A DNA stretch of 64,000 nt from QWHO01 sp021404945 (lineage in GTDB: Bacteria > Vulcanimicrobiota > Xenobia > Xenobiales > QWHO01). The stretch's first letter is position 1; each line of letters begins with the position of its first letter. Positions 17,335 through 25,509 of this stretch are shown one piece after another. The DNA is taken from assembly GCA_963169765.1 (NCBI GenBank), contig CAUJEN010000122.1:5771-69770 (forward strand), read 5' to 3'. A model generated the notes under the pieces. The model saw only the letters and a list, made by a program, of their open reading frames with translations. It made no database searches and had not been told where the DNA came from. The translations under genes were made by a program, and so were the position numbers.

Positions 17335-18444
17335 ATGTTGAAAGCGACTTCGATTCTTTGCGGCGGGCTGTTTTTGATGCTAGCTTTGCCTTCCGTGGCG
17401 GCGGTCAGCGACGAGAATGCCGGGACGGACGCTACCACGACGCGCACGTTTCAGCGCAATACAGAGGCTCATTACGGAACCCAGACTGTGACAGGCGGCT
17501 ATTCGGAGTCGAACGACTTTCTTTACATGACTGACCACATCAATGATGGTCTGAGGGCAGGAATTCTTGCCGACCCGACTGTGGATGCGCGTGTCAAGAA
17601 CAACCTCGGAGCCTGGGTCGACCCTGCTCCGTCGAACATCGAGTGGGTGGTCGGCACCCCCGAGGGTCTTGATGCTGCGGGAAATCTGTATAATGATTTG
17701 ACGAATATTTCCGGACGCACAATTGTGAGTTTGAGCGTCGGCCCTTCGGTCTTGCAGGGAACCAGGAACTACCTTCTCGATAGTTTTGTGAGCAACGAGG
17801 TCGGCCCCGTCGTCGTGGGCGACCCCGACAGCCCGGTGGTCTTCGGCTCAGATGGCCAGTCCGTCCAGGTGACCAACAACTTCGAAGCCAACGTCAGCTA
17901 CTACGAGCGCAACTCCACCGTCTGCGTCAGCCCGCTGGTGCTCGACCTGGACGGCGACGGCAAGCTCGAGGCCTCCAACGGCCAGTGGCTGCCCCATCCG
18001 ATGACCAAAGAGTCCACCGCTCGCCGAGCCGTGTTCGACTTCTACGGCAACGGCTTCCCGGTCGAGCTGGAGTGGGTCGGCGCCAACGACGGCCTGCTGG
18101 TGATGCCAAAAGCGGACGGAAGCATCGACGGCACCTGCCTGTTTGGCACCGCCACCGGCTTCGACAGCGGCTTCCATCAGCTGGCCACCCTGGATAAGAA
18201 CGGCGACTTCAAGATTTCCGGCCAGGAGCTGGAGGGTCTGGCGGTGTGGCAGGACAAGAACGGTGACGCGGTCGCCGTGGCGTCCGAAGTCACCCCGGTG
18301 CAGACGATGGGTGTCAAGGAGATCGGTCTGAAGCACACCAAGATGGTCGGCTCGGTCACGATCAATGGCAAGCAGATGAAGATGTGGGACTGGTGGCCGA
18401 ACGGGTTCGACCTGAGGAAGCGTCAGGTCAACCAGTCGCGCTGA
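17335..18444 (+). CDS. Exported protein with EF-hand-like Asp-rich domain of RTX/hemolysin type
   Basis: A 369-residue secreted protein. Signal peptide MLKATSILCGGLFLMLALPSVAA. Residues about 25-195 are an Asn/Thr/Val-rich region without a known fold. Residues about 200-355 hold LVLDLDGDGKLE, VFDFYGNGFPVELEWVG, NDGLLVMPKADGSIDG, LFGTATGF, LATLDKNGDFKISGQELEGLAVWQDKNGDA and a final VKEIGL. This order matches the Asp-rich domain found next to calcium repeats in large RTX proteins of Proteobacteria; here it stands alone. It probably binds calcium outside the cell. Its own promoter and terminator make it monocistronic. The first half is visibly less GC-rich than the rest of the window. Confidence 0.75.
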   Translation: MLKATSILCGGLFLMLALPSVAAVSDENAGTDATTTRTFQRNTEAHYGTQTVTGGYSESNDFLYMTDHINDGLRAGILADPTVDARVKNNLGAWVDPAPSNIEWVVGTPEGLDAAGNLYNDLTNISGRTIVSLSVGPSVLQGTRNYLLDSFVSNEVGPVVVGDPDSPVVFGSDGQSVQVTNNFEANVSYYERNSTVCVSPLVLDLDGDGKLEASNGQWLPHPMTKESTARRAVFDFYGNGFPVELEWVGANDGLLVMPKADGSIDGTCLFGTATGFDSGFHQLATLDKNGDFKISGQELEGLAVWQDKNGDAVAVASEVTPVQTMGVKEIGLKHTKMVGSVTINGKQMKMWDWWPNGFDLRKRQVNQSR

Positions 18445-18475
18445 GTCCGCGCGAGTCAAACTCGGTCCAGCCAGG

Positions 18476-18500
18476 GCCCGGCTTCACCGCCGGGCTTTTT
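18476..18500 (+). terminator. Rho-independent terminator after the RTX-type domain gene
   Basis: Perfect 7-bp stem GCCCGGC/GCCGGGC around a TTCACC loop, followed by five T. It begins about 30 bases after the stop codon. Confidence 0.85.
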
Positions 18501-18525
18501 GCCTTCTGTAAGGCAATGCTATAAT
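18499..18525 (+). promoter_or_regulatory. Candidate promoter with perfect -10 box
   Basis: A perfect TATAAT at 18520-18525 with TTGCCT 15 bases upstream (or TTTGCC with 16). It sits directly after the terminator and reads into the decayed fragment and then the FHA-cyclase gene, which has no other visible promoter. Confidence 0.45.
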
Positions 18526-18641
18526 GTTGCGGGTCGAGCGCGAGCGTCAAAGAGCGGAGTCTGCTGGTCGAGGAGCGCCGGCGTCGCGAGGCCGCCGAGC
18601 GCAAGTTGCGCGAGCTCGGCATCAATCCCGAGGAGCTGTAA
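18524..18641 (+). pseudogene. Decayed fragment resembling an Uma2-type endonuclease C-terminal tail
   Basis: Codons 18546-18638 read VKERSLLVEERRRREAAE, then RKLRELGINPEEL, and stop at TAA 18639. This charged helix ending in LRELGI(N/D)P is characteristic of the C-terminal tail of Uma2-family nucleases. There is no start codon in that frame; the ATG at 18524 (MLRVERER) reaches it only through a one-base frameshift near 18545. The rest of such a gene is missing, so this looks like a deletion remnant. Confidence 0.45.
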
Positions 18642-18719
18642 AGCGCCCGGAAAGGGTGGCCCCTCGGGGGCAGAGAAGATCGCTCAGGGGAGAAGTGTGG
18701 TAGCAGACGCGGCAAACTG

Positions 18720-19997
18720 ATGGGCAGACCCGACGAGTCGACCGTTCGAACGGAGACCAGGGGGCGCCAGGGCCGGGAATGGGTGCGTACCGGCCTTGAT
18801 TTTGTCATTGTCGATCCGCAGGGCAACGAGCGTCGCGTGCCCCTGAGCTTTGCCCAGATGAACATCGGCTCGCCCGGTGCCAAAGACAACGACATTCTCC
18901 TCGAGGGTGAGGAGATCTCCAATCGCCAGGCCATTCTCCACTTCCGCGACGGGCAGGTCTTCTTCACGAACCTCAACACCGCGTTGCCGGCCGTGGTGGC
19001 AGGCAGCGCCACGACCTTCCGTCAGCTGACCCCTCAAGACGAGATCGAGCTGGGCGGGTTTCGACTGCGCATCGTCGAGTTGCAAGACCAGGTCTCGTTC
19101 CTGGAAGGCTATACCGACCCGTACCGTGACCGTCAGTGGGGCCTGGGCAGCGAGCCGACCACCATCGGACGGGCGGGAACCCGGCGCAACAAGGTCGAGC
19201 TCGAAGACCCGACCGTGTCTCGTCAGCACGCCACCATCGAGAACGTGGGCGGGGCTTTTTATCTCAGGCCCGAGAGCAAGAGCGGCCCCACCTTTGTCAA
19301 CGGCGAGTCCATCGAGGGACTGCGGGCCCTGGTAGACGGCGACCTGATCCAGCTCGGTCAGCAAGTGCTGCGATTTCGTTCCTGCCGGGCAGCCGCCCGC
19401 ACCCGGGCCCTCATCCCTCGTGAAGCCACCATCTTGTTCTCGGACATCTGGAACTACTCCACCCTGGCCGAGGGGCGACCGCTGGAAGAGACCATCGCCC
19501 AGCTCAACGACTTCTACCGGGCCATGGGTAAGGTGATCCTGGCCCACGGTGGCGTTTTGATGACCTATCTCGGTGACGCTTTGATGGCCGTGTTCGGGGC
19601 CGAGGGCCCGGACGAGGAGGCTCCCCGCCAGGCCGTACGGGCGGGCCTGGAGATGCACAAGGTTCTGGAAGAGCTCAATGCCCGCTACCAGGCCGAATCG
19701 GTGCCTTTGATGCGCATTGGGGTCGGCATCAATACCGGCGAGGTCATGGTGGGCGACGTCGGCTTTACGGGCTGTCGCGAGTTTGCGGCCGTAGGCGACG
19801 CCACCAACCTGGCCGCCCGGATCGAGAAGTTGACCCGCGAGTTCGACGTTCAGGTGGTCATCACCGAATGGACCGAGGCGGCCGTGCGGGGCCACTTCGT
19901 CACTCGCAGCCTGGGCAGCACTCAGGTCAAGGGCCGCCGCGCTCCCGTTGACCTGTTCGAAGTGGTGGGGCCGGCCGAGTCCAACGGGCTGTCCTGA
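18720..19997 (+). CDS. FHA-FHA-class III adenylate/guanylate cyclase
   Basis: A 425-residue cytosolic protein. Two FHA (phosphothreonine-binding) domains at about 40-115 (NIGSPGAKDNDILLEGEEISNRQA) and 140-220 (TIGRAGTRRNKVELEDPTVSRQHA) precede a class III nucleotide cyclase domain (about 235-420). Metal aspartates are present in TILFSDIWNYSTL and YLGDALMAVFG, and the arginine in TNLAARIE. The lysine that usually precedes the second motif (KYIGD) is Thr here (TYLGD), so substrate choice or activity may be altered. The FHA domains suggest control by Ser/Thr phosphorylation, for instance by the kinase at 12.5-14.3 kb (inference). The ATG has no strong ribosome site. Confidence 0.88.
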   Translation: MGRPDESTVRTETRGRQGREWVRTGLDFVIVDPQGNERRVPLSFAQMNIGSPGAKDNDILLEGEEISNRQAILHFRDGQVFFTNLNTALPAVVAGSATTFRQLTPQDEIELGGFRLRIVELQDQVSFLEGYTDPYRDRQWGLGSEPTTIGRAGTRRNKVELEDPTVSRQHATIENVGGAFYLRPESKSGPTFVNGESIEGLRALVDGDLIQLGQQVLRFRSCRAAARTRALIPREATILFSDIWNYSTLAEGRPLEETIAQLNDFYRAMGKVILAHGGVLMTYLGDALMAVFGAEGPDEEAPRQAVRAGLEMHKVLEELNARYQAESVPLMRIGVGINTGEVMVGDVGFTGCREFAAVGDATNLAARIEKLTREFDVQVVITEWTEAAVRGHFVTRSLGSTQVKGRRAPVDLFEVVGPAESNGLS

Positions 19998-20002
19998 CGC
20001 TC

Positions 20003-20031
20003 TTTACAGCCCTCGCCCGGATGATTAGAAT
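20003..20031 (+). promoter_or_regulatory. Predicted promoter giving a leaderless amidotransferase mRNA
   Basis: TTTACA at 20003-20008, a 17-base spacer and TAGAAT at 20026-20031. The ATG at 20040 begins 9 bases after the -10 box, so transcription should start at or within a base or two of the start codon. There is no ribosome binding site. Confidence 0.6.
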
Positions 20032-20039
20032 CAGGCGTT

Positions 20040-20792
20040 ATGCGTCAACGAGAACAACTCCGCCTTCTTTTGCTGGAAGCCCGTCTTGACCCCGAAATGC
20101 GAGAGCACGAGCGTTCGTGTCTTCTTTCCGCAGGCCACCTCAAGCCCGAGCAGGTCCAGATTCATAATGTCCTCGAGCAGGCGCCGCAGGAGAGCCTTCT
20201 TTCCAGCTATGACGCGGTAGTGATCGGAGGGACCGGTGACTTCGCCGTGTCCACCGACCGGCCTGACTGGTATCCCCCGCTCGAGGAATTCACCCGCCTT
20301 TTGCTCGCTCGCGAGGTCCCCAGTCTGGGCCTGTGCTACGGGTTTCACCTGATGGCCGCGGCCATCGGGGGGCGGGTCGAGAAGCGTCCCGAGGACGGCG
20401 AGACGGGCACCCACGAGGTGGAGTTGACGCCCGAGGGGCAGGGCGACGTTCTGTTCCACCAGATCCCCTCTCGCTTTGGAGCTCAGCAGGGTCACCACGA
20501 CGTGGTGATGGAGGTGCCCGGCCCCTTCCTGCGGCTGGCCACCAGCCAGAAGTGCGCCTGGCAGGCCCTGCGCCATCCCACCCTGCCCTTCTATGGGCTG
20601 CAGTTTCATCCCGAGCTCAGCCGAGAAGACTTCATGCTGCGCATGCGCAAATACAGACACGTTTACGCGGCCACGCCGGGGCTATACGAGCGCATCGATG
20701 CCTCGGTCAAGGAAACGACCGTTCAGGGGGTCATCAAGAACTTCATCGACAGCGTCGTGCTGGGAATGCCCGCTCCTACCGCCGGGGCCTGA
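20040..20792 (+). CDS. Class I glutamine amidotransferase-like protein
   Basis: A 250-residue stand-alone glutaminase-type domain. The nucleophile elbow is SLGLCYGFHLMA with Cys at about 99, and the catalytic His-Glu pair is in LQFHPELSRED at about 190/192; DAVVIGGTGDF forms the expected oxyanion region. It resembles the GuaA glutaminase half and related C26-type proteins, but the synthetase domain is absent. The C-terminal 50 residues (TTVQGVIKNFIDSVV) are extra. It has its own promoter and is followed by the TPR-PEGA gene. The acceptor of the ammonia, or the real substrate, is unknown. Confidence 0.85.
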   Translation: MRQREQLRLLLLEARLDPEMREHERSCLLSAGHLKPEQVQIHNVLEQAPQESLLSSYDAVVIGGTGDFAVSTDRPDWYPPLEEFTRLLLAREVPSLGLCYGFHLMAAAIGGRVEKRPEDGETGTHEVELTPEGQGDVLFHQIPSRFGAQQGHHDVVMEVPGPFLRLATSQKCAWQALRHPTLPFYGLQFHPELSREDFMLRMRKYRHVYAATPGLYERIDASVKETTVQGVIKNFIDSVVLGMPAPTAGA

Positions 20793-20857
20793 AGGACCTG
20801 GCCAGCCGGTGGCGCAAGTCCTTCAAGGTTCGAGAAACCCGATCCGGGGAGGATTCG

Positions 20858-22435
20858 ATGAGACCACTGGCTTGCCTGATCCTGGTGCTGTTGCTGGGGC
20901 TGTCTTCCTGGGCAGCCCCCGACTGGGCCAGAGAGAAGAAGGCTGGCGACGAGGCCCTCAAGCGCAAGGATTACCAGACCGCCATTCGCATCTTTGAGCT
21001 GCTGACCCGCAGCTATCCCGAGAAGATCGATGGCTTCAACGCGCTGGGGTTTGCCTATTTCATGTCGGGCGAGCACGAGAAGGCAGTCTACACCTTCCGG
21101 CAGGCCCTCCAGCTCAACCCGGGCAATCCCTCCGCCCAGCACAACTTGATTCTGGCCGTTACCGAGCAGGCCAATCAGGATTGTCGTGACCTGCAGTTCA
21201 CGGAGGCCTACGCACGCCTCCGGGCCATCCTGTCGAGCTATCCGAACCATCCTGAGGCTGCCAACGTCTACTTCCTGATGGGCAAGGTCCAGTTCTTGCG
21301 GGGAGACGAGGTCCAGGGCGTGGCCAACTGGCGCGAGGTGGCCCGCCGGGTGCCCGGTTCGGGCACCGCCCGCTTCCTGGCTGGCTTCGATCAAGCGGCT
21401 AAAGGAGATTGGGCCGCCGCCGGACAGAGCTTTCAGGCCGCCCTCAAGAAACTGCCCCGCGAGAGCGTCTTCCGTAACTACTACGCCCTGGCCCTGGCAC
21501 AGAGCGGCAAGCTCGAGCCGGCCATGGCCCAGCTCAAGACGGCCCTCAAGGATGCGGGCGACCTGCCCTATGTCGACCTGCGGATGAACCTGACCCGATT
21601 GTTGCTCCAGTCGGGGCAATTCGAGCAAGCCGTGGTCCAGTTGCGCGAAGCCCTGGTGCAGCGCCCCGATTATGGCATCCTGTCGCTCTGGGTGGCGGCC
21701 GTGCGCACCCAACTCGGCGAGAGCGACGTCTCCAAGGACGTGGCCCTGGCTACGGCTCGCGATAGCCGTCCTGCCCTCTGGGTCTTCAGCGACCCCCCCG
21801 GTGCCCGGGTCAGCCTGGACGGCCGTCCGCTTGGCCCCACTCCCGCCGCCGCATTCGCCAGCGCCGGCAAGCACAAGCTGGTGGTGCGGGGAGCCGACAA
21901 GAAAGACCAGGTGCTGCAGGTTGACCTCCCCGAGGGCAGCTTGACCCGGGTTCAGGGAGCGGTGGGCAGCCTCGCGGCCAGCACCCAGCCGATCTCCGAG
22001 CTGACTCAGGGCCTGGCGGCAGCCCCCGACTTCATCCTCAAGGACCGCTACAACAAGCGCTATCGGGTCATCCAGCATCTGCACAAGACCCCGATCGTGC
22101 TGCTGTTCTGGAAGGCCGGGACGGGCAACGACAAGCTGCTCGATGACCTGGCCGGCCTGTGCGATCGCTACGAGATTCAGGGGGCGGCCATTCACGGCGA
22201 TCCGGCTCGGGCCAAGCAGGCTCATTCGGCTCTGCTCTCGCGTCCCTCGAATTTCGCCCAGCTTTTCGACGACGGGCGGGTCTACGGCCTTTATGGCGCC
22301 AAAGGGGACGAGCCCCTGGTGGTGCTGATCAACGTGGACGGCTTCATCGCTCAAGAGGCCCGGGGCCAGGATCCGGTCTGGTCGCTCGAGCCGAGCATCC
22401 GGCGCATGCTCGGGCTGCCGGGCGACCGACCCTAA
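20858..22435 (+). CDS. Exported TPR-PEGA-thioredoxin-like protein
   Basis: A 525-residue protein with a signal peptide (MRPLACLILVLLLGLSSWA). About nine TPR-type helical pairs fill residues 25-295 (DYQTAIRIFELLTRSYPEK, HEKAVYTFRQALQLNPGN). A PEGA segment follows (VFSDPPGARVSLDGRPLGPTP, about 308-345). Residues about 385-520 look like an AhpC/TlpA thioredoxin fold (PDFILKDRYNKRYRV, IVLLFWKAGTGN, LFDDGRVYGLYG, VLINVDGFI), with the WKAGTGN position lacking the CxxC cysteines, so it is not a redox enzyme by itself. ATG at 20858 has GGGGAGGA upstream. It overlaps the convergent PEGA gene by 4 bases. Probably a periplasmic scaffold. Confidence 0.8.
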   Translation: MRPLACLILVLLLGLSSWAAPDWAREKKAGDEALKRKDYQTAIRIFELLTRSYPEKIDGFNALGFAYFMSGEHEKAVYTFRQALQLNPGNPSAQHNLILAVTEQANQDCRDLQFTEAYARLRAILSSYPNHPEAANVYFLMGKVQFLRGDEVQGVANWREVARRVPGSGTARFLAGFDQAAKGDWAAAGQSFQAALKKLPRESVFRNYYALALAQSGKLEPAMAQLKTALKDAGDLPYVDLRMNLTRLLLQSGQFEQAVVQLREALVQRPDYGILSLWVAAVRTQLGESDVSKDVALATARDSRPALWVFSDPPGARVSLDGRPLGPTPAAAFASAGKHKLVVRGADKKDQVLQVDLPEGSLTRVQGAVGSLAASTQPISELTQGLAAAPDFILKDRYNKRYRVIQHLHKTPIVLLFWKAGTGNDKLLDDLAGLCDRYEIQGAAIHGDPARAKQAHSALLSRPSNFAQLFDDGRVYGLYGAKGDEPLVVLINVDGFIAQEARGQDPVWSLEPSIRRMLGLPGDRP

Positions 22436-23580
22436 AGGCCGCCGGCCGGGATCTCGTAGCCGCCGCCTCCTCCGCCCCCTCCGCCTCCGGAGGGGTAGTA
22501 GCTCGGTCCCGGGTCATAGTAGCTGGGGCCGGGATCGTAGCTGGGCGCCTGGTAGACCGGTGCTGGCTCGGGTTTGAGGTAGACGGCCAGATTGTGCTTG
22601 CCGGTGACTTTGACCTCTTTGACATACGGCTTGTAGCCCGGGGCGGTCACCTTCAGGGTGTACGTGCCGGTCGAGGTGGGGGACACTGAGGTCTTGCCTT
22701 TGAGGCGCTCCTTGCCCCGGTAGAGCAGAATCTCCGCGTCTTTGACGTTGCTCTTGACGCTGACGGACAGCACCCCTGCGGCCGGGGCGGGCAGGACAGC
22801 CACCGTGTCGGGCGTGGGCGTAGCGGCCACCGGCCTGGTCGGCTTGACGTCGGGAGTCGGGCTGGCATCAGGATTGGCTGCAACCGGCTCGGTCGGGCTG
22901 GGGTATGGGGTACTGGCAACCGGCTCGGTGGGCGTGGCGTCGGGAGTCGGGCTGGCATCCGGAGTGGCTGCAACCGGCTCGGTCGGCTTGCTGTCCGGAG
23001 TGGCGGCAATCGGCTCGGTCGGCGTGGCATCCGGTGAGGCGGCCAGCGATGGGGTCGGCTCGGGGTCGGCGGCTGCGGTCGGGCTTTCCTCGGGCTCGTT
23101 GGAAGCCGCCGGGGAAGGCTCCTCGGTCGCAGTCGCGTCCACCGGATCTGGAGTGAGCTCGGTCAGCCCGGCCGAGGGCAGGTCGCTGCCGCCCCCGCTG
23201 CGGGCCCCCACCCAGAAAGCCAGCGCTCCGGCCAGCAGCAGCACGATGGTGATGACGATCGGCCCGGTCGGGCTCGAGCTGCGTTTCTTGCCCTTGCCAG
23301 CAATGGGCACCAGCTCGACGTGCCGGTCGGTCGGTCCCGGTCGGCCGGGCGGCAGGGACTTGCGCTCCAGTCCGGGGCGCAAGCCTTCCTCGGAAGCGGG
23401 AGCCTCGGGCGCTGCTCTGGTCACGGGAGCCGAAGGCATGGGAGGGTAAGCGGGCTCGGCAGCCTCGGGCGCGGCCACGGCCACGGGAGCCGAGTCCGCC
23501 GCTTCCGCCTCGTCTTCCTCGACCCTGAGCAGCTCATTGAAGCTGCGTCGCTTGTTCTGACTGTTATCCTGTTCGTCCAC
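22432..23580 (-). CDS. Membrane-anchored PEGA-domain protein with Pro/Thr repeat stalk
   Basis: A 382-residue protein. The charged N-terminal cytosolic part (1-105) is followed by one helix (IVITIVLLLAGALAFWVGA, about 108-127). Then comes a low-complexity stalk with repeated TPTEPVAATPDASPTPD units (about 150-265, encoded at 22800-23060 by imperfect direct repeats), and a PEGA-like beta domain (LSVSVKSNVKDAEILLYRGKE, about 275-345). The tail has PSYYDPG repeats and ten consecutive glycines. It converges with the TPR-PEGA gene, which also has a PEGA domain; both may act on the cell surface, but no function is known. It is divergent from hisC. Confidence 0.75.
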   Translation of the reverse strand: MDEQDNSQNKRRSFNELLRVEEDEAEAADSAPVAVAAPEAAEPAYPPMPSAPVTRAAPEAPASEEGLRPGLERKSLPPGRPGPTDRHVELVPIAGKGKKRSSSPTGPIVITIVLLLAGALAFWVGARSGGGSDLPSAGLTELTPDPVDATATEEPSPAASNEPEESPTAAADPEPTPSLAASPDATPTEPIAATPDSKPTEPVAATPDASPTPDATPTEPVASTPYPSPTEPVAANPDASPTPDVKPTRPVAATPTPDTVAVLPAPAAGVLSVSVKSNVKDAEILLYRGKERLKGKTSVSPTSTGTYTLKVTAPGYKPYVKEVKVTGKHNLAVYLKPEPAPVYQAPSYDPGPSYYDPGPSYYPSGGGGGGGGGGYEIPAGGL

Positions 23581-23698
23581 AAAACCCCCGGAGACCGCCA
23601 GAGGCGGGGCTTACTGTTCTTGTACTCTCAGAGAGCCTCATTCTCCTGTCAGGTCGGCAGGAAATCCAAACTTCTTCCGCCAAACCGCCCGCGGCGCG

Positions 23699-24817
23699 AT
23701 GACTTCTCGATTTTCTGCTCTGGTTCCTGACTTTCTGGAGACCCTGGTCCCCTATCAAGCGGGCAAGCCGATCGCCGAGGTGCAGAGAGAATACGGTCTC
23801 GAGCGGGTGATCAAGCTGGCCTCCAACGAGAACCCGCTGGGGGCTTCCCCGTTGGCGCTGGCGGCGGTTCAAGAGGCCTTATCCCAGGTCTCTCGCTATC
23901 CCGATGCTGCGGCACGTGACCTGCGCGGGATTCTGGCTCAGCGCTACCGGCTCTCGACCGAGAACGTCATCGTGGGAAACGGGTCCGAGGGGATCATGGC
24001 CTGCATCGTGCGGGCCTTTCTGCACGGTGCCGACGAGGTGATCACCGCCCGCGGCACTTTCATGGGGTTCACCGTGCTCTGCCGCACACGCGGCATCGAG
24101 CCCATCATGGTCGCGCTCAAAGACTACCGTTTCGATCTCGAGGCGATGGCCGACCAGATCACTCCTCGCACCAAGCTCATCTATCTGTGCAACCCCAACA
24201 ACCCGACCGGCACCATCTTCACTCGCGACGAGTTTGATCGGTTCATGGCCCGAGTGCCCGAGCGGGTGCTCGTCATCCTGGACGAGGCCTATTACGAGTT
24301 TGCCAGCCACCGCCTCGATTTCCCCGATTCCATGGACTACCGCCACGACAATGTGATCACCCTGCGCACTTTCTCCAAAGCCTACGGTTTGGCCGGCTTC
24401 CGGGTTGGCTACGGGTTCGGTCACGACCACTTGATCCGCCATCTGTGGAAGGTCAAGCTGCCCTTCGAGCCGGCCGTGCTCGGTCAGCGGGCCGGGATCG
24501 CGGCCCTGGGGGATAGCGAGTTTCTCAAGCGCACGGTGGAGCTGACCCACAGCGGCCTGGATTATCTTTATGGCGAGCTTGAGCGCATGGGCCTGTTCCA
24601 TGTTCGGTCGGTGGCCAATTTCGTGCTGGTGCAGCTTTCTTCGCGCGAAGAGGTGCAGCACGTTTTCCAGAAGCTGCTCGAGCGGGGGCTGATCGTTCGT
24701 CCGCTGACCCAGTACAGCATGGCTGACTGCCTGAGGATCACGGTGGGGCTCCCCGAGGAGAACGAGCTCTGCATGCGGGCTCTGCGCCAGGTGCTGACAA
24801 ACGAAAAAGCACCCTGA
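23699..24817 (+). CDS. hisC: Histidinol-phosphate aminotransferase
   Basis: PLP-dependent step of histidine synthesis (imidazole-acetol phosphate to histidinol phosphate). The 372-residue protein is fold-type I: KLASNENPLGASP at the N-terminus, GNGSEGIMACIVRAF, the cofactor Asn in NPNNPTGT, DEAYYEF, and the PLP lysine K227 in TFSKAYGLAGFRVGYG. The C-terminal arginine is in CLRITVGLPEEN. No other his genes are in the window, so it is isolated from the pathway. Related aromatic or cobalamin-pathway aminotransferases share these motifs, but the length and NPNNPTG/SKAYGLAG pattern fit HisC best. Confidence 0.9.
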   Translation: MTSRFSALVPDFLETLVPYQAGKPIAEVQREYGLERVIKLASNENPLGASPLALAAVQEALSQVSRYPDAAARDLRGILAQRYRLSTENVIVGNGSEGIMACIVRAFLHGADEVITARGTFMGFTVLCRTRGIEPIMVALKDYRFDLEAMADQITPRTKLIYLCNPNNPTGTIFTRDEFDRFMARVPERVLVILDEAYYEFASHRLDFPDSMDYRHDNVITLRTFSKAYGLAGFRVGYGFGHDHLIRHLWKVKLPFEPAVLGQRAGIAALGDSEFLKRTVELTHSGLDYLYGELERMGLFHVRSVANFVLVQLSSREEVQHVFQKLLERGLIVRPLTQYSMADCLRITVGLPEENELCMRALRQVLTNEKAP

Positions 24818-24827
24818 CGGGTGCTTT
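24806..24827. terminator. Bidirectional terminator between hisC and the CarD-family gene
   Basis: AAAGCACCC/GGGTGCTTT, a perfect 9-bp stem with a TGAC loop that contains the hisC stop codon. On the minus strand the stem is followed by further T residues (five in total), making it the better terminator for the CarD gene. Confidence 0.75.
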
Positions 24828-24848
24828 AGCGACCTCGGACAGGGTTTC

Positions 24849-25343
24849 TCAGGCGGAAACGAGCTCCTCGACGCGGCAGGCGTTGTCGATGGAGAGCTCC
24901 ATTTCTTCCGCGCTCTTGCCCAGCACCTGGCTCATCTCCGATGAGAGGATGCCGCGCGCTTGCTTGAGCATCGCCAGTTCCTTGGGGGAGAGCTTCTTGA
25001 CGCGGGAGAGGTCCATCAGATCCTTGACCACTTCGGCCAGTTGGAACACGTCCGCGCTCTTGACCTTGCGCAGGTTGATGGCATAGCGCTCAGCTGACTT
25101 GGAGGGCATCTCGCAGCTGAAGCCGGTCATGTACTCCATGATTTTCGGCACGTCCGCGGCCTCGGTCAGAGGGCGAATCATATTGTTCCTCTGGTCGACG
25201 TTGACCATGATCTTGAGCCGATCATTCTGGAACGAGATGACCGAAAAACGGGCGATCTGCCCGAGGATATCTTTCTCTTCAATGGTCTCGACGGTTCCCA
25301 GACCGTGCAGAGCGTGAATCACCTTGCTGCCAACGCTATACAT
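24849..25343 (-). CDS. CarD/CdnL-family transcriptional regulator
   Basis: A 164-residue protein of the CarD_CdnL family, whose members bind the RNA polymerase beta subunit and stabilise open complexes, often at rRNA promoters. The N-terminal Tudor-like RNAP-interaction domain is about 1-60 (VGSKVIHALHGLGTVETIEEKDI, then IMVNVDQ). The helical DNA-binding domain follows (INLRKVKSADVFQLAEVVKDLMDLSRVKKLSPKE). Length is typical of CdnL. ATG at 25343 with GGAG and AAGG upstream. It is monocistronic, with a hairpin terminator after it. Confidence 0.93.
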   Translation of the reverse strand: MYSVGSKVIHALHGLGTVETIEEKDILGQIARFSVISFQNDRLKIMVNVDQRNNMIRPLTEAADVPKIMEYMTGFSCEMPSKSAERYAINLRKVKSADVFQLAEVVKDLMDLSRVKKLSPKELAMLKQARGILSSEMSQVLGKSAEEMELSIDNACRVEELVSA

Positions 25344-25509
25344 CCTTACTCCTTCGCACCACTAGAATCGCTTGTGGGCTTTACCTCTATCTGTCGACCT
25401 CATCTTAGTGCCCGGGCAGGTCGAGTGTGTTACAACGCTGTGACAGTCCAACCATGCCTGAAAGGCTTCTGAAAAAGTCCTGTGAATCCCATTGTGGGGC
25501 CAGTCTAGC

